Below are positions 1 through 8,335 of a stretch of DNA of 64,000 nt, in pieces (position 1 is the stretch's first letter; each line of letters opens with the position of its first letter). Below the pieces are notes generated by a model. It saw only the letters and a list, made by a program, of their open reading frames with translations. It was not told where the DNA came from and searched no databases. The stretch is from an uncultured Blautia sp. (GTDB lineage: Bacteria > Bacillota > Clostridia > Lachnospirales > Lachnospiraceae), in the NCBI GenBank assembly GCA_937900135.1, contig CALCDJ010000063.1:1-64000 (forward strand), read 5' to 3'. Both the position numbers and the translations under genes were made by a program.

Positions 1-76
1 AAAAAAGGAATCTGAAAGCCTTGATTTTAGGGGGTTAAAGATTCCGAGAGATTATGATATACACAGGAGGTAACAT

Positions 77-2245
77 ATGGCAAAGAAAAGACTCCAGAAA
101 AAAAGAGCCGCTGCCGAACTGAAAAAAGCAGAAACCATTCAGGCAGAGGTTCCTAAGACAGAACCTGTTAAGGTAGAAACCAAAAAGGTAGAACCAGTCA
201 AAGTAGAAACCAAGAAAGTAGAACCAATCAAAGTGGAAACCAAGAAGGTGGAACCAGTCAAGGTAGAAACCAAGAAGGTGGAACCAGTCAAAGTGGAAAC
301 CAAGAAGGTGGAACCAGTCAAAGTGGAAACCAAGAAGGTGGAACCAGTCAAAGTGGAAACCAAAAAGACTGAGCCTGCCCGGATTTCTCTTCTTGAAGAA
401 GAGGAAAAAATCTACAATCAGCGTTTTTCCCGCCACTACGATGAATTAAAATGGCTTTACTGTGAATTATATCAGGACAATCCAGAGGTTATGACACATT
501 TCCACGCATTAACTGAGGAAATGAAACACTCTTATAAAAATCGTTCTGCTGCCCTGAAGGCTTCTGATGCAACCAGAGAGCAGGATTCCAGCTGGTACAA
601 ACGCAATCAGCTTATTGGCATGATGATGTATGTAAATGCTTTTGCAGATACTCTTAAAGGAGTAGAAGACAAACTGGATTACATCCAGGAATGCAATGTG
701 AATTACCTTCATCTGATGCCTCTTCTCGCCTCCCCAAAAGGAAAGAGCGACGGAGGATATGCCGTATCTGACTTCAGAACAGTCCAGGAGGAACTGGGTA
801 CCATGGACGATTTCCAGGAACTGGCTTCCAAATGCCACGAACGAGGCATTAGCATCTGCCTGGATTTTGTCATGAATCACACTTCAGAAGAACACGAATG
901 GGCTAAAAGAGCCCGCGCCGGAGAAAAAGAATATCAGGATCGCTATTTCTTCTTTGATTCCTATGATATTCCGGCCCTGTACGAGAAAACCTGCCCGGAA
1001 GTTTTCCCCACCACAGCCCCTGGCAATTTCACCTATCTTCCGGAACTCCAGAAACATGTTATGACCACCTTCTATCCTTATCAGTGGGATCTCAACTACC
1101 ACAACCCCATCGTATTAAACGAAATGGTCAGCAATATGCTGTATCTGGCTAATCAGGGTGTGGACATTGTTCGTCTGGACGCAGTTCCTTACATCTGGAA
1201 ACAGCTTGGAACCACCTGCCGGAATCTGCCTCAGGTACATACCATCGTCCGCATGATGCGTATGATCTGTGAAATTGTTTGTCCTGGTGTTCTTCTTCTT
1301 GGAGAAGTTGTTATGGCGCCGGAAAAAGTCGTTCCGTATTTTGGAACTCCGGAAAAACCGGAATGCCATATGCTTTACAACGTAACTACCATGGCAAGCA
1401 CCTGGCACACTGTTGCCACAAGAGAAGTAGACCTCCTTCGCCGTCAGATTGACACCATCGCTTCTCTTCCCAAAAACTATGTATTCCAGAATTACCTGCG
1501 CTGTCATGATGACATTGGCTGGGGTCTGGATTATGAATACCTGGAAAAATCAGGAATCCAGGAGATTCCCCACAAGAAATACCTGAATGATTTCCTTACC
1601 GGAAACTATCCGGATTCCTTTGCAAGAGGAGAGCTTTATAACGATGATCCTCGCCTGAAGGATGCCAGACTGTGCGGAACCACCGCATCTCTTTGCGGAA
1701 TTGAACGATTTGGTTTTGAAGGAAATGAAGAAGGGGTTGACCGTGGTATCCGTTATGATATCACTCTGCATGCGTTTATGCTTTCCCAGTCCGGTATTCC
1801 GGTAATCTACAGCGGAGACGAACTTGGTCAGTTAAACGACTATTCCTACAAGCATGACCCGGAAAAACAGGCAGATTCCCGTTATCTCCACCGCGGCAAA
1901 TTCAACTGGGAGCTTGCCGCCAACCGCAAACTGCCTCACACAGTACAGGGCAAGCTGTTCCCGGCTCTTTATAAGCTGGAAAACATTCGTACTTCACACA
2001 GTGTCTTTGATACAGATGCAGATCTGCGTACCATTGATACCTGGGACCCTTCTGTCCTGGCTCTGGTACGTGAAAACGAAGAAGAAAAATTCATTGGTAT
2101 TTACAATTTCAGTGAATATGACAAGGTTGCCTGGATCAATGAAGAAGACGGCATGTATCTGGATTTGATCTCTGGTCGGGAAATGGAAGCAAGAGGCGTA
2201 CAGATTCCTGCCTTTGGATGTTTCTGGCTCTGCAGAAAAAAATAA
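77..2245 (+). CDS. Amylosucrase-like GH13 glucan-transferring enzyme with repetitive N-terminus
   Basis: The 722-residue protein resembles the amylosucrase branch (GH13_4) of the alpha-amylase family, which transfers glucose from sucrose to alpha-glucan or hydrolyses sucrose. The (beta/alpha)8 barrel runs from about residue 175 to 620. The expected catalytic residues are visible: nucleophile D368 in VRLDAVPYIW, acid/base E410 in LLGEVV, and D478 in the RCHDDIGW motif. An alpha-helical N-domain (about 105-170) and a C-terminal beta domain (about 640-722) frame the barrel. Residues about 28-98 are a lysine/glutamate/proline-rich decapeptide repeat not expected in the family. No signal peptide is visible, so it is probably cytoplasmic. 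The start is supported by AGGAGG 7 bases upstream. The family call is firm, but sucrose specificity is inferred. Confidence 0.85.
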   Translation: MAKKRLQKKRAAAELKKAETIQAEVPKTEPVKVETKKVEPVKVETKKVEPIKVETKKVEPVKVETKKVEPVKVETKKVEPVKVETKKVEPVKVETKKTEPARISLLEEEEKIYNQRFSRHYDELKWLYCELYQDNPEVMTHFHALTEEMKHSYKNRSAALKASDATREQDSSWYKRNQLIGMMMYVNAFADTLKGVEDKLDYIQECNVNYLHLMPLLASPKGKSDGGYAVSDFRTVQEELGTMDDFQELASKCHERGISICLDFVMNHTSEEHEWAKRARAGEKEYQDRYFFFDSYDIPALYEKTCPEVFPTTAPGNFTYLPELQKHVMTTFYPYQWDLNYHNPIVLNEMVSNMLYLANQGVDIVRLDAVPYIWKQLGTTCRNLPQVHTIVRMMRMICEIVCPGVLLLGEVVMAPEKVVPYFGTPEKPECHMLYNVTTMASTWHTVATREVDLLRRQIDTIASLPKNYVFQNYLRCHDDIGWGLDYEYLEKSGIQEIPHKKYLNDFLTGNYPDSFARGELYNDDPRLKDARLCGTTASLCGIERFGFEGNEEGVDRGIRYDITLHAFMLSQSGIPVIYSGDELGQLNDYSYKHDPEKQADSRYLHRGKFNWELAANRKLPHTVQGKLFPALYKLENIRTSHSVFDTDADLRTIDTWDPSVLALVRENEEEKFIGIYNFSEYDKVAWINEEDGMYLDLISGREMEARGVQIPAFGCFWLCRKK
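151..380 (+). repeat. 30-bp in-frame tandem repeat coding for KVEPVKVETK decapeptides
   Basis: Six 30-bp units occupy 181-360, flanked by a degenerate unit on each side (151-180 and 361-380). The units at 271-300, 301-330 and 331-360 are identical, and the others differ by a few third-position or near-synonymous changes. The period is a multiple of three, so copy-number change keeps the reading frame. It encodes an alternating Lys/Glu/Pro/Val linker. Confidence 0.95.
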
Positions 2246-2260
2246 CTCATTAATCTAAAA

Positions 2261-2303
2261 AAACAGATGCATTCTGTACGATTTTTCCAGAATGCATCTG
2301 TTT
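2261..2303. terminator. Bidirectional intrinsic terminator between convergent genes
   Basis: A perfect 15-bp inverted repeat (AAACAGATGCATTCT at 2261-2275 against its complement at 2289-2303) has a 13-base loop and is bordered by A-rich and T-rich tracts. It lies between the convergent amylosucrase-like gene and the P-type ATPase gene and can serve both. Confidence 0.9.
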
Positions 2304-2308
2304 TTCTT

Positions 2309-4840
2309 TTATTTCCAAAAACGCTCCAGAAGGGCCATTCCCTTTCCAGGTTTTTCCTGATCCAGAGATTTCTGATAAATTTTTCTAAGCCATTCCGTAA
2401 TGGCATCAATTACCACCGGTGAAAAGATCATCAGGAGGAATACCAGAATAATCATTCCAAACTCCAGAGATCCCAAGGCCAGCAGTTCCTGAAGTACCAC
2501 GGCACTCACAAAGAAGGCAAACTGCATACCATAAATGATCACCTTTCGATACCGGTTCAAAGGAGAATAAACTGTTTTCAGAGCCGCCATATAATTCCAT
2601 CCTGTCACCAGCACACAGGCGGTATTCAGCATTGCATTGGAATGATACACATCCTGACATACCAGCATAACTGCAAACACACATCCGGTAATGGTCACCG
2701 CTGCAGGGAATGCATTCATAAATACGTGCCGCAAGAAGGTATGATCAATCTTGTCGTAATTATTCTCCTGTGCCAGAAGGAAGGTTGGAATTCCCACAGC
2801 GCAGGCGCTGATCAGAGACATCTGTATTGGCTCAAAGGGATATGCCTCTCCAAAAAAGATGGTAAGAAGGGACAGACACACGGAAAAAATTGTTTTGATC
2901 AAAAACATAGATGCCGCAGTCCGGATGTTGTTTACTACTCTTCGTCCCTGATTGACAATGTGGGGCATGGCTGCAAAATTAGAATCCAGAAGTACCACAT
3001 TGGCAATATTTTTTGCCGCATCACTTCCTTCTGCCATAGCCACACTGCAGTCTGCTTCCTTTAAAGCCAGAACATCATTGACACCATCCCCTGTCATAGC
3101 CACTGTATGCCCCTGTTTTTTCAGGGCAAGCACCATGGCTTTTTTCTGCTGAGGAGTTACTCTTCCAAATACGCTGCATCTGGATACTGCCTGCTCCAGT
3201 TCCTCCTGCGTCTGTATGGTGGTAGCATCAATATAATTGTCTGCATTTTTCAGTCCGGCTTTTTTTGCAATGGAGGAAACGGTTACGGGATCGTCTCCGG
3301 AAATCACCTTCAGATCCACTCCCTGGCTCTCAAAGAACCGAAGTGTTTCCGGCGCTTCCTGTCGAATCACATCCGTGAGCAGAAAAAGCGCCATAGGTTT
3401 CAGTCCTTCCGGACGTTCCACCCCTTCTTTTTCTTCCGGGCTATGCGCCAGAACAAGAATACGGAAGCCTTCCTCTGCATAGGCCTGACACTGTTTTTTC
3501 AGTGTTTCTTCTCCTTCCGGGAACAAAAACTGCACAGCTCCCATCAGGTAAGTTCCCTGATTGGTAAAAGAGGCGCCACTGTATTTCCGATCAGAGGAAA
3601 AAGGAATTACATGACCAAGAGTCATATCCGAGCGCACCAGAAATCTCTTCCGAAGAGCGGCTGCAGTGGCATTGCTGTCATGAAGCACTGCCATAAGATT
3701 TCCCATAACCCGTTCAATCTCTCCAATTGCCTCTTCATCCACAGCAGCCTTCTGCAGCTTTGTTTCTTCCGTTTCTGTTTCTTCTGTCTTTATTTCTTCG
3801 ACCTCTGTTTCATCTGCCTTTGTTTCTTCGGTCTCTCCGTCTTCTCCTTTTGTTTCTTGCTTCTCTTCTTCGGTCTCCACTTCTTCTGCCTGTGACAAAT
3901 CCCCGGTCACCGGCTCCACCCGCTCCACACACATGGTTCCTTCGGTAATGGTTCCTGTCTTATCCAGACAAAGGGTATCTACCCTGGCTAAGGTTTCAAT
4001 ACAGTAGAGTTCCTGTACCAATGTATTTTTTCTTGCCAGCACCAAAGCCCCAAGAGTCAAAGCCACACTGGTAAGAAGCACCAGTCCTTCGGGAATCATC
4101 CCCAGAACAGCTGCCACTGTACTGACCACAGAATCCTTCAGATTATCCCCTACCATATAGAATTGCTTGTAGAACAGCAGAATTCCCAATGGAAGAATAA
4201 TGATACTGATCACCTTCAGGATTGCATTCAGAGAGTTTCTAAGTTCGGAATTGTGACGCTTAAACTCCTTGGCTTCACTGGTGATCTGAGATGCATAATT
4301 ATCCCCGCCCACATGAATCACCTGGCAGCATGCCTCTCCTGAAGTAACAAAGCTTCCGGAGAAAAGCTCATCTCCCACATTTTTGGAAAGGTTGTCCGCC
4401 TCACCGGTAAGCAGAGATTCGTTCACCTCCAGATTTCCTTCCAGAATTTTTACATCTGCCGGAATCTGATCTCCTGCTTTTAAGTAGATCAAATCGTCCA
4501 AAACCAGTTTTTCGGTAGATATGCTCCATTTTTTCCCTTCACGGAGAACCACCGCCTTGCTTTCTGTCAAAATTGCCAGCTTGTCAATGGTCTTCTTGGC
4601 CCGAACCTCCTGAATGATTCCAATTACTGTGTTGATGATGATAATTCCCATAAACATGGAATTCTTGTAGGAACCGACGAACAACACTAATATCAGGAGC
4701 ACCACATTCAAAAAGTTGAAGAAGGTCAGGGTATTCTCCATAATAATCTGCTTATACGTCCTGGTATTTGGATTTTCGTTGACATTTTCCAGTCCCTGTT
4801 CAATTCGCGCTTTTACCTGTTCGTTTGTAAGTCCTGTCAT
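2309..4840 (-). CDS. CtpE-like cation-transporting P-type ATPase with acidic insertion
   Basis: The 843-residue membrane ATPase shows an actuator-domain TGEAD motif, a transmembrane-4 segment containing PEGLVLLTS, the phosphorylation motif DKTGT with D293, and MTGDGVND in the P domain. The PEGLV...VQELYCIETLARVD signature is that of the CtpE/Exp7 group, in which mycobacterial CtpE imports calcium. The ion here is inferred only. Residues 319-361 are a Glu/Thr/Lys low-complexity insertion just after the DKTGT segment. The start has a clean AGGAGGAG site 4 bases upstream. It follows mnmA on the same strand with 161 bases between, so it may be transcribed separately. About ten hydrophobic segments are visible, four before and six after the cytoplasmic domains. 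Confidence 0.88.
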   Translation of the reverse strand: MTGLTNEQVKARIEQGLENVNENPNTRTYKQIIMENTLTFFNFLNVVLLILVLFVGSYKNSMFMGIIIINTVIGIIQEVRAKKTIDKLAILTESKAVVLREGKKWSISTEKLVLDDLIYLKAGDQIPADVKILEGNLEVNESLLTGEADNLSKNVGDELFSGSFVTSGEACCQVIHVGGDNYASQITSEAKEFKRHNSELRNSLNAILKVISIIILPLGILLFYKQFYMVGDNLKDSVVSTVAAVLGMIPEGLVLLTSVALTLGALVLARKNTLVQELYCIETLARVDTLCLDKTGTITEGTMCVERVEPVTGDLSQAEEVETEEEKQETKGEDGETEETKADETEVEEIKTEETETEETKLQKAAVDEEAIGEIERVMGNLMAVLHDSNATAAALRKRFLVRSDMTLGHVIPFSSDRKYSGASFTNQGTYLMGAVQFLFPEGEETLKKQCQAYAEEGFRILVLAHSPEEKEGVERPEGLKPMALFLLTDVIRQEAPETLRFFESQGVDLKVISGDDPVTVSSIAKKAGLKNADNYIDATTIQTQEELEQAVSRCSVFGRVTPQQKKAMVLALKKQGHTVAMTGDGVNDVLALKEADCSVAMAEGSDAAKNIANVVLLDSNFAAMPHIVNQGRRVVNNIRTAASMFLIKTIFSVCLSLLTIFFGEAYPFEPIQMSLISACAVGIPTFLLAQENNYDKIDHTFLRHVFMNAFPAAVTITGCVFAVMLVCQDVYHSNAMLNTACVLVTGWNYMAALKTVYSPLNRYRKVIIYGMQFAFFVSAVVLQELLALGSLEFGMIILVFLLMIFSPVVIDAITEWLRKIYQKSLDQEKPGKGMALLERFWK

Positions 4841-4919
4841 TTCTCCTCCTGATGCCGTTTTTTTCGGCGTAGATTCTAACCATTTCCCCTATATCCCGGA
4901 CTTTTCTCCAACGCATACA

Positions 4920-4952
4920 GGGCAGACGTGCTTATTTAAGCACTATCCGCCC
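4920..4952 (-). terminator. Imperfect hairpin downstream of mnmA
   Basis: An inverted repeat of about 15 bp with one bulge (GGGC...GTGCTTA against TAAGCAC...GCCC) lies 50 bases after mnmA. No clear T-tract follows, so it may be a weak terminator or an mRNA-stabilising hairpin ahead of the ATPase gene. Confidence 0.35.
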
Positions 4953-5001
4953 ATTGTCTTGTTGCTGTTCCTGGAAAAACACACAAAAACAGCAGCTTAT
5001 T

Positions 5002-6084
5002 TCACTCTTTTACAGGAGCATCAATAATTCCACCGCCTGCAACGTAATCGTCTTTATAAAATACCACTGCCTGTCCCGGTGTGATCGCTCTCTGCGGCTG
5101 AAGGAAACGCACCAGCAATTCATCCTCCCCGATTCTTTTCAGGATAGCCGGCGCACCCTTGTGGTTATAGCGGATTCTGGCTGACACTTCCATACCGTCT
5201 GTAAATTCCGGTACAGCCATAGGATTCAAATGGCTGCAGCGAAGAGCCGGCGCAAAAACATCCTGATTATCTCCGATTACCACTTCATTGGTATCCGGCC
5301 GGATCTCTGTTACAAAAACCGGACGGCCCATGGCCAGGTTCAGCCCTTTGCGCTGTCCCACGGTATAATGAGTGATTCCCTGATGTGTGCCAAGAACCTT
5401 CCCCTGAAGATCCACATAATTTCCCTTGGGAATGGAAATATCAGTGTGTTCTTCAATATATCCTGCATAGTCCTTATCTGGTATAAAACAGATTTCCATA
5501 CTATCCGGCTTGTCTGCTACAGGAAGCTGAATTTCCTCTGCAATCTTACGGATCTGATCCTTATGATAAGTCCCCAGCGGCATTCTGGTACGGCTTAACT
5601 GTTCCTGGCTCAATCCGTACAATGCATACGTCTGATCCTTCTCTGCTGTCACTGAGCATTTCAATGCATATCTTCCATTGGCAAGCTGCTCAATTCTGGC
5701 ATAATGTCCCGTAGCCAGAAGTTCTGCTCCGTGTTTTGCTCCTTCGTCTAAAAGTGCCTTCCACTTAATATAACGATTGCAAACCACACATGGATTCGGA
5801 GTTCTGCCAGAAAGATACTCTTTTATGAAATAATCAATCACATGTTCCTGAAATTCCGGACAGACATCTGCCACATAGTGCCGGATTCCCAGGTGTTCTG
5901 CCACTCTGGCTGCGTCCTGCACGATTTTTTCACTGCTGCTCATAACTCCCTTGGGAAGATTCTGTTCCCGAAAATGAGTCATGGTCACCCCTATTACTTC
6001 GTACCCCTCTTCCTTAAGAAGATAGGCTGCCACCGAAGAATCCACACCTCCGGAAAGGCCTACGACGATTTTCTTTTTTTCCAT
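5002..6084 (-). CDS. mnmA: tRNA-specific 2-thiouridylase MnmA
   Basis: The 360-residue enzyme adds sulfur at position 2 of the wobble uridine (s2U34) of tRNAs for Lys, Glu and Gln, using ATP and sulfur relayed from a cysteine desulfurase. The PP-loop SGGVDSS is at residues 11-17. The catalytic cysteines are C102 (in NPCVVCNRYIKW) and C199 (in MEICFIPDKDY), at the positions known for Escherichia coli MnmA. The GQRKGL motif of the central domain is also present. Its ATG overlaps the stop codon of nifU by one base (TAATG), indicating translational coupling. The neighbouring nifS is the likely sulfur donor. Confidence 0.97.
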   Translation of the reverse strand: MEKKKIVVGLSGGVDSSVAAYLLKEEGYEVIGVTMTHFREQNLPKGVMSSSEKIVQDAARVAEHLGIRHYVADVCPEFQEHVIDYFIKEYLSGRTPNPCVVCNRYIKWKALLDEGAKHGAELLATGHYARIEQLANGRYALKCSVTAEKDQTYALYGLSQEQLSRTRMPLGTYHKDQIRKIAEEIQLPVADKPDSMEICFIPDKDYAGYIEEHTDISIPKGNYVDLQGKVLGTHQGITHYTVGQRKGLNLAMGRPVFVTEIRPDTNEVVIGDNQDVFAPALRCSHLNPMAVPEFTDGMEVSARIRYNHKGAPAILKRIGEDELLVRFLQPQRAITPGQAVVFYKDDYVAGGGIIDAPVKE

Positions 6085-6530
6085 TAATATTCTTCCTCGT
6101 CCTCTTCTTCGTCCTCATGAATATCAGACTTTGGTTTCTCCAGACCTTCAATGGTAATACCATTTTTCTGCGCATAATCCCAAAGAGCTGCATGAATGGC
6201 TTCCTCTGCCAGAAGAGAGCAGTGTACTTTTACCGGCGGAAGCCCATCCAGGGCTTCCATAACCGCCTTGTTGGTAATCTTCATTGCCTCTTCTATGGTC
6301 TTGCCAATTACAAGCTCTGTGGCCATACTGCTGGTGGCAACTGCTGCTCCGCAGCCAAAAGTCTTAAACTTACAGTCACGGATTACATGCGTTTCATCAT
6401 CGATATCCAGAAAAATTCTCATAATATCTCCGCATTTGGCATTTCCCACGGTTCCCACTCCGCTTGCGTTCTCTATTTCTCCCACATTACGGGGATGCTG
6501 AAAATGGTCCATTACTTTCTCACTATACAT
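6084..6530 (-). CDS. nifU: NifU/IscU-type Fe-S cluster scaffold protein
   Basis: The protein of 148 residues (from the MYSEK start) is an IscU-fold scaffold on which [2Fe-2S] and [4Fe-4S] clusters are built with sulfur from NifS. Cluster ligand cysteines C33, C60 and C104 are in the normal positions (AKCGD, GCGAA, KVHCS). The C-terminus ends in an acidic tail (HEDEEEDEEEY). A longer reading frame begins 18 bases upstream, but AGGAGG lies inside that extension and sits correctly for ATG at 6530, so the shorter start was chosen. It lies 30 bases downstream of nifS and is coupled to mnmA. Confidence 0.95.
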   Translation of the reverse strand: MYSEKVMDHFQHPRNVGEIENASGVGTVGNAKCGDIMRIFLDIDDETHVIRDCKFKTFGCGAAVATSSMATELVIGKTIEEAMKITNKAVMEALDGLPPVKVHCSLLAEEAIHAALWDYAQKNGITIEGLEKPKSDIHEDEEEDEEEY

Positions 6531-6560
6531 ATTTTTTCCTCCTGACAAGTGTTTTTTCTA

Positions 6561-7745
6561 TTATTTCATCTTTTTTATAAAATCTTCATATAATGGTGAC
6601 ATATTTCTCAGATTTTGTACAATATCCTTTAATTTATCCACAGTAAAGTCAATCTCTTCTCTGGTTGTCTCTTCGCTTAAGGTGAGACGGAGAGAACCAT
6701 GGGCGATCTCATGAGGAAGTCCAATGGCCAGAAGCACATGAGACGGGTCCAGAGATCCTGAAGTACAGGCAGAGCCGCTGGAAGCACAGATTCCATATCC
6801 ATCCAGCATCAGCAGCAAGGATTCTCCCTCGATGAAACGGAAGCTGATGTTTACGTTATTGGGAAGACGTTTCACCGGATCTCCGTTTAACTTCGCGTAA
6901 GGAATCTCACTGGTAATTCTCTTTATCATATGGTCACGAAGTTCCACCTCTTTTGCCGTACGGACTTCCATGGTTTCCGCTGCACGTTTCGCTGCTGCGC
7001 CATATCCTACGATTCCCGGAACATTCTCCGTTCCTGCACGACGTCTTCTCTCCTGTGCGCCTCCATGGACAAAGGAACGAATCTTCACGCCCTTACGGAT
7101 ATACAAAAAACCGATTCCCTTGGGACCATTGATCTTGTGGGCGCTGGAGCTGAGCATATCTATGTTACACTCATCCACCTGAATGGGAAGCTGTCCAAAG
7201 GCCTGCACTGCATCTGTGTGGAACAGAATTCCATGTTCTCTTGCCAGCATACCGATTTCTTTAATGGGCTCAATGGTTCCAATCTCATTATTGGCAAACA
7301 TAACGGAGATCAGAATGGTTTCCGGCCGGATGGCTTTTTCCAGATCCTCCAGACGAACCAGACCATTCTCGTCCACGTCCAGGTAGGTGATCTCTGCTCC
7401 TCTCTGCTTTTCCAGGTATTCACAGGTATGAAGAATCGCGTGATGCTCGATCTTCGTTGTGATAATGTGATTTCCCTTGGATTTATATGCCTCAAAGGCA
7501 GCCTTCAAAGCCCAGTTATCCGCCTCTGAACCGCCTGCTGTAAAATAAATCTCTTCTGTTTTTGCTCCCAGTACCTCTGCAATTTCCTTTCTGGCTTCCA
7601 TAACCGCCTGTTTGCTCTTTCCGGCAAACTCATATACACTGGAAGGATTTCCATATAACTCTGAAAAATACGGCAGCATAGCCTCTACCACTTCTGGTGC
7701 TGTCTTTGTGGTTGCTGCATTATCCAGATAAATTAATTTTTCCAT
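6561..7745 (-). CDS. nifS: Cysteine desulfurase NifS
   Basis: The 394-residue PLP enzyme removes sulfur from L-cysteine to give alanine and an enzyme persulfide, feeding NifU and MnmA. PLP lysine K204 is in SSSAHKINGPKG, and the persulfide cysteine C327 lies in the ASSGSACTSG loop. The N-terminal YLDNAATTK motif is typical of the NifS/IscS group, and its short catalytic loop marks a group I desulfurase. It is one base downstream of the Rrf2 regulator gene, so it shares its promoter, and it is followed by nifU. This desulfurase probably serves both Fe-S assembly and tRNA thiolation. Confidence 0.97.
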   Translation of the reverse strand: MEKLIYLDNAATTKTAPEVVEAMLPYFSELYGNPSSVYEFAGKSKQAVMEARKEIAEVLGAKTEEIYFTAGGSEADNWALKAAFEAYKSKGNHIITTKIEHHAILHTCEYLEKQRGAEITYLDVDENGLVRLEDLEKAIRPETILISVMFANNEIGTIEPIKEIGMLAREHGILFHTDAVQAFGQLPIQVDECNIDMLSSSAHKINGPKGIGFLYIRKGVKIRSFVHGGAQERRRRAGTENVPGIVGYGAAAKRAAETMEVRTAKEVELRDHMIKRITSEIPYAKLNGDPVKRLPNNVNISFRFIEGESLLLMLDGYGICASSGSACTSGSLDPSHVLLAIGLPHEIAHGSLRLTLSEETTREEIDFTVDKLKDIVQNLRNMSPLYEDFIKKMK

Positions 7746-7746
7746 T

Positions 7747-8178
7747 TTATTTTCCTCCTGCTTTTTTCCGGCTTTCCTCTATTAATTGATTCAGCATCAT
7801 GGTGTCCACTGCCTCTGTAATACTGTCGTTGATCCGTTTCCAGACATATTTCGCCACACAGAGATCTGCGCCTTCGCAGCCTCCCACCGATTCATTGCCT
7901 GGGCATTCTACTGCTTCCAGATTTCCCTCCAGTACCCGGAGAACATCTCCTACAGAAATTTCTCCCGCCGGTTTTCCCAGTCGATAGCCGCCGGCTGCTC
8001 CTCTGGTACTTTCCACCAGACCTGCTTTTTTTAATTTGGCCATCAGCTGTTCCAAATAGCTGACTGACAGATTCTGACGGTTGGCAATACTCTGTATGGA
8101 CACCGCCTCATCCTCACTGTATGTTCCAAGATCGATAAGTGCCCGAAGCCCGTATCTTGCTCTTGTTGACAGTTTCAT
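7747..8178 (-). CDS. iscR: Rrf2-family regulator, IscR-like
   Basis: The 143-residue winged-helix regulator begins MKLSTRARYGLRAL, the standard Rrf2 start. Three cysteines, C92, C101 and C107 (ECPG...GGCEGADLC), match the cluster-binding loop of IscR, which senses Fe-S status. It heads the iscR-nifS-nifU-mnmA operon and probably represses it when clusters are sufficient. A 17-bp dyad overlapping the likely transcription start upstream fits autoregulation. The symbol is by analogy: Rrf2 proteins in Clostridia can also answer to cysteine (CymR), but the conserved cysteines favour Fe-S sensing. Confidence 0.88.
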   Translation of the reverse strand: MKLSTRARYGLRALIDLGTYSEDEAVSIQSIANRQNLSVSYLEQLMAKLKKAGLVESTRGAAGGYRLGKPAGEISVGDVLRVLEGNLEAVECPGNESVGGCEGADLCVAKYVWKRINDSITEAVDTMMLNQLIEESRKKAGGK

Positions 8179-8197
8179 CCACTCACCTCTTTTAATC

Positions 8198-8214
8198 CCT
8201 AGTATTTTAGTAGG
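8198..8214. promoter_or_regulatory. Candidate IscR operator upstream of the isc operon
   Basis: The 17-bp dyad CCTAGTATTTTAGTAGG matches its reverse complement at CCTA-TA and TA-TAGG. It lies about 10 bases below the -10 element of the iscR promoter and so covers the start region, a normal place for a repressor site. The binding protein is inferred from the adjacent Rrf2 gene. Confidence 0.6.
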
Positions 8215-8226
8215 ATATCTTTTTTT

Positions 8227-8255
8227 ACTTTAACAGAATCCTTTCGTTCTGTCAA
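8227..8255 (-). promoter_or_regulatory. SigA-type promoter of iscR-nifS-nifU-mnmA
   Basis: On the minus strand TTGACA (8250-8255) is followed by a 17-base spacer and TAAAGT (8227-8232). The iscR ATG is about 50 bases further on. Confidence 0.75.
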
Positions 8256-8335
8256 GGCGCAATTACACATATACTGTCAAAAAGTGAAAGGCAGTTACTG
8301 TGAACCTGTCTCACAGTAATAAAAGGTGCTTTTTT

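Noticed and set aside
151..380. CRISPR-like array
   Set aside because: The repeats are directly abutting with no spacers and are in frame with the enzyme.
35..436. Minus-strand open frames over the 30-bp repeat, including one reading VSTLTGSTFL repeatedly
   Set aside because: They are mirror frames of the tandem repeat. Their periodic protein comes from the repeat unit and they have no binding site.
3107..3895. 262-codon plus-strand frame opposite the P-type ATPase
   Set aside because: It is antisense to a full-length conserved gene, has no family match, and its low-complexity end mirrors the acidic insertion.
4841..5001. Metal-sensing riboswitch before the P-type ATPase
   Set aside because: One imperfect hairpin is present but no M-box or NiCo-type conserved core.
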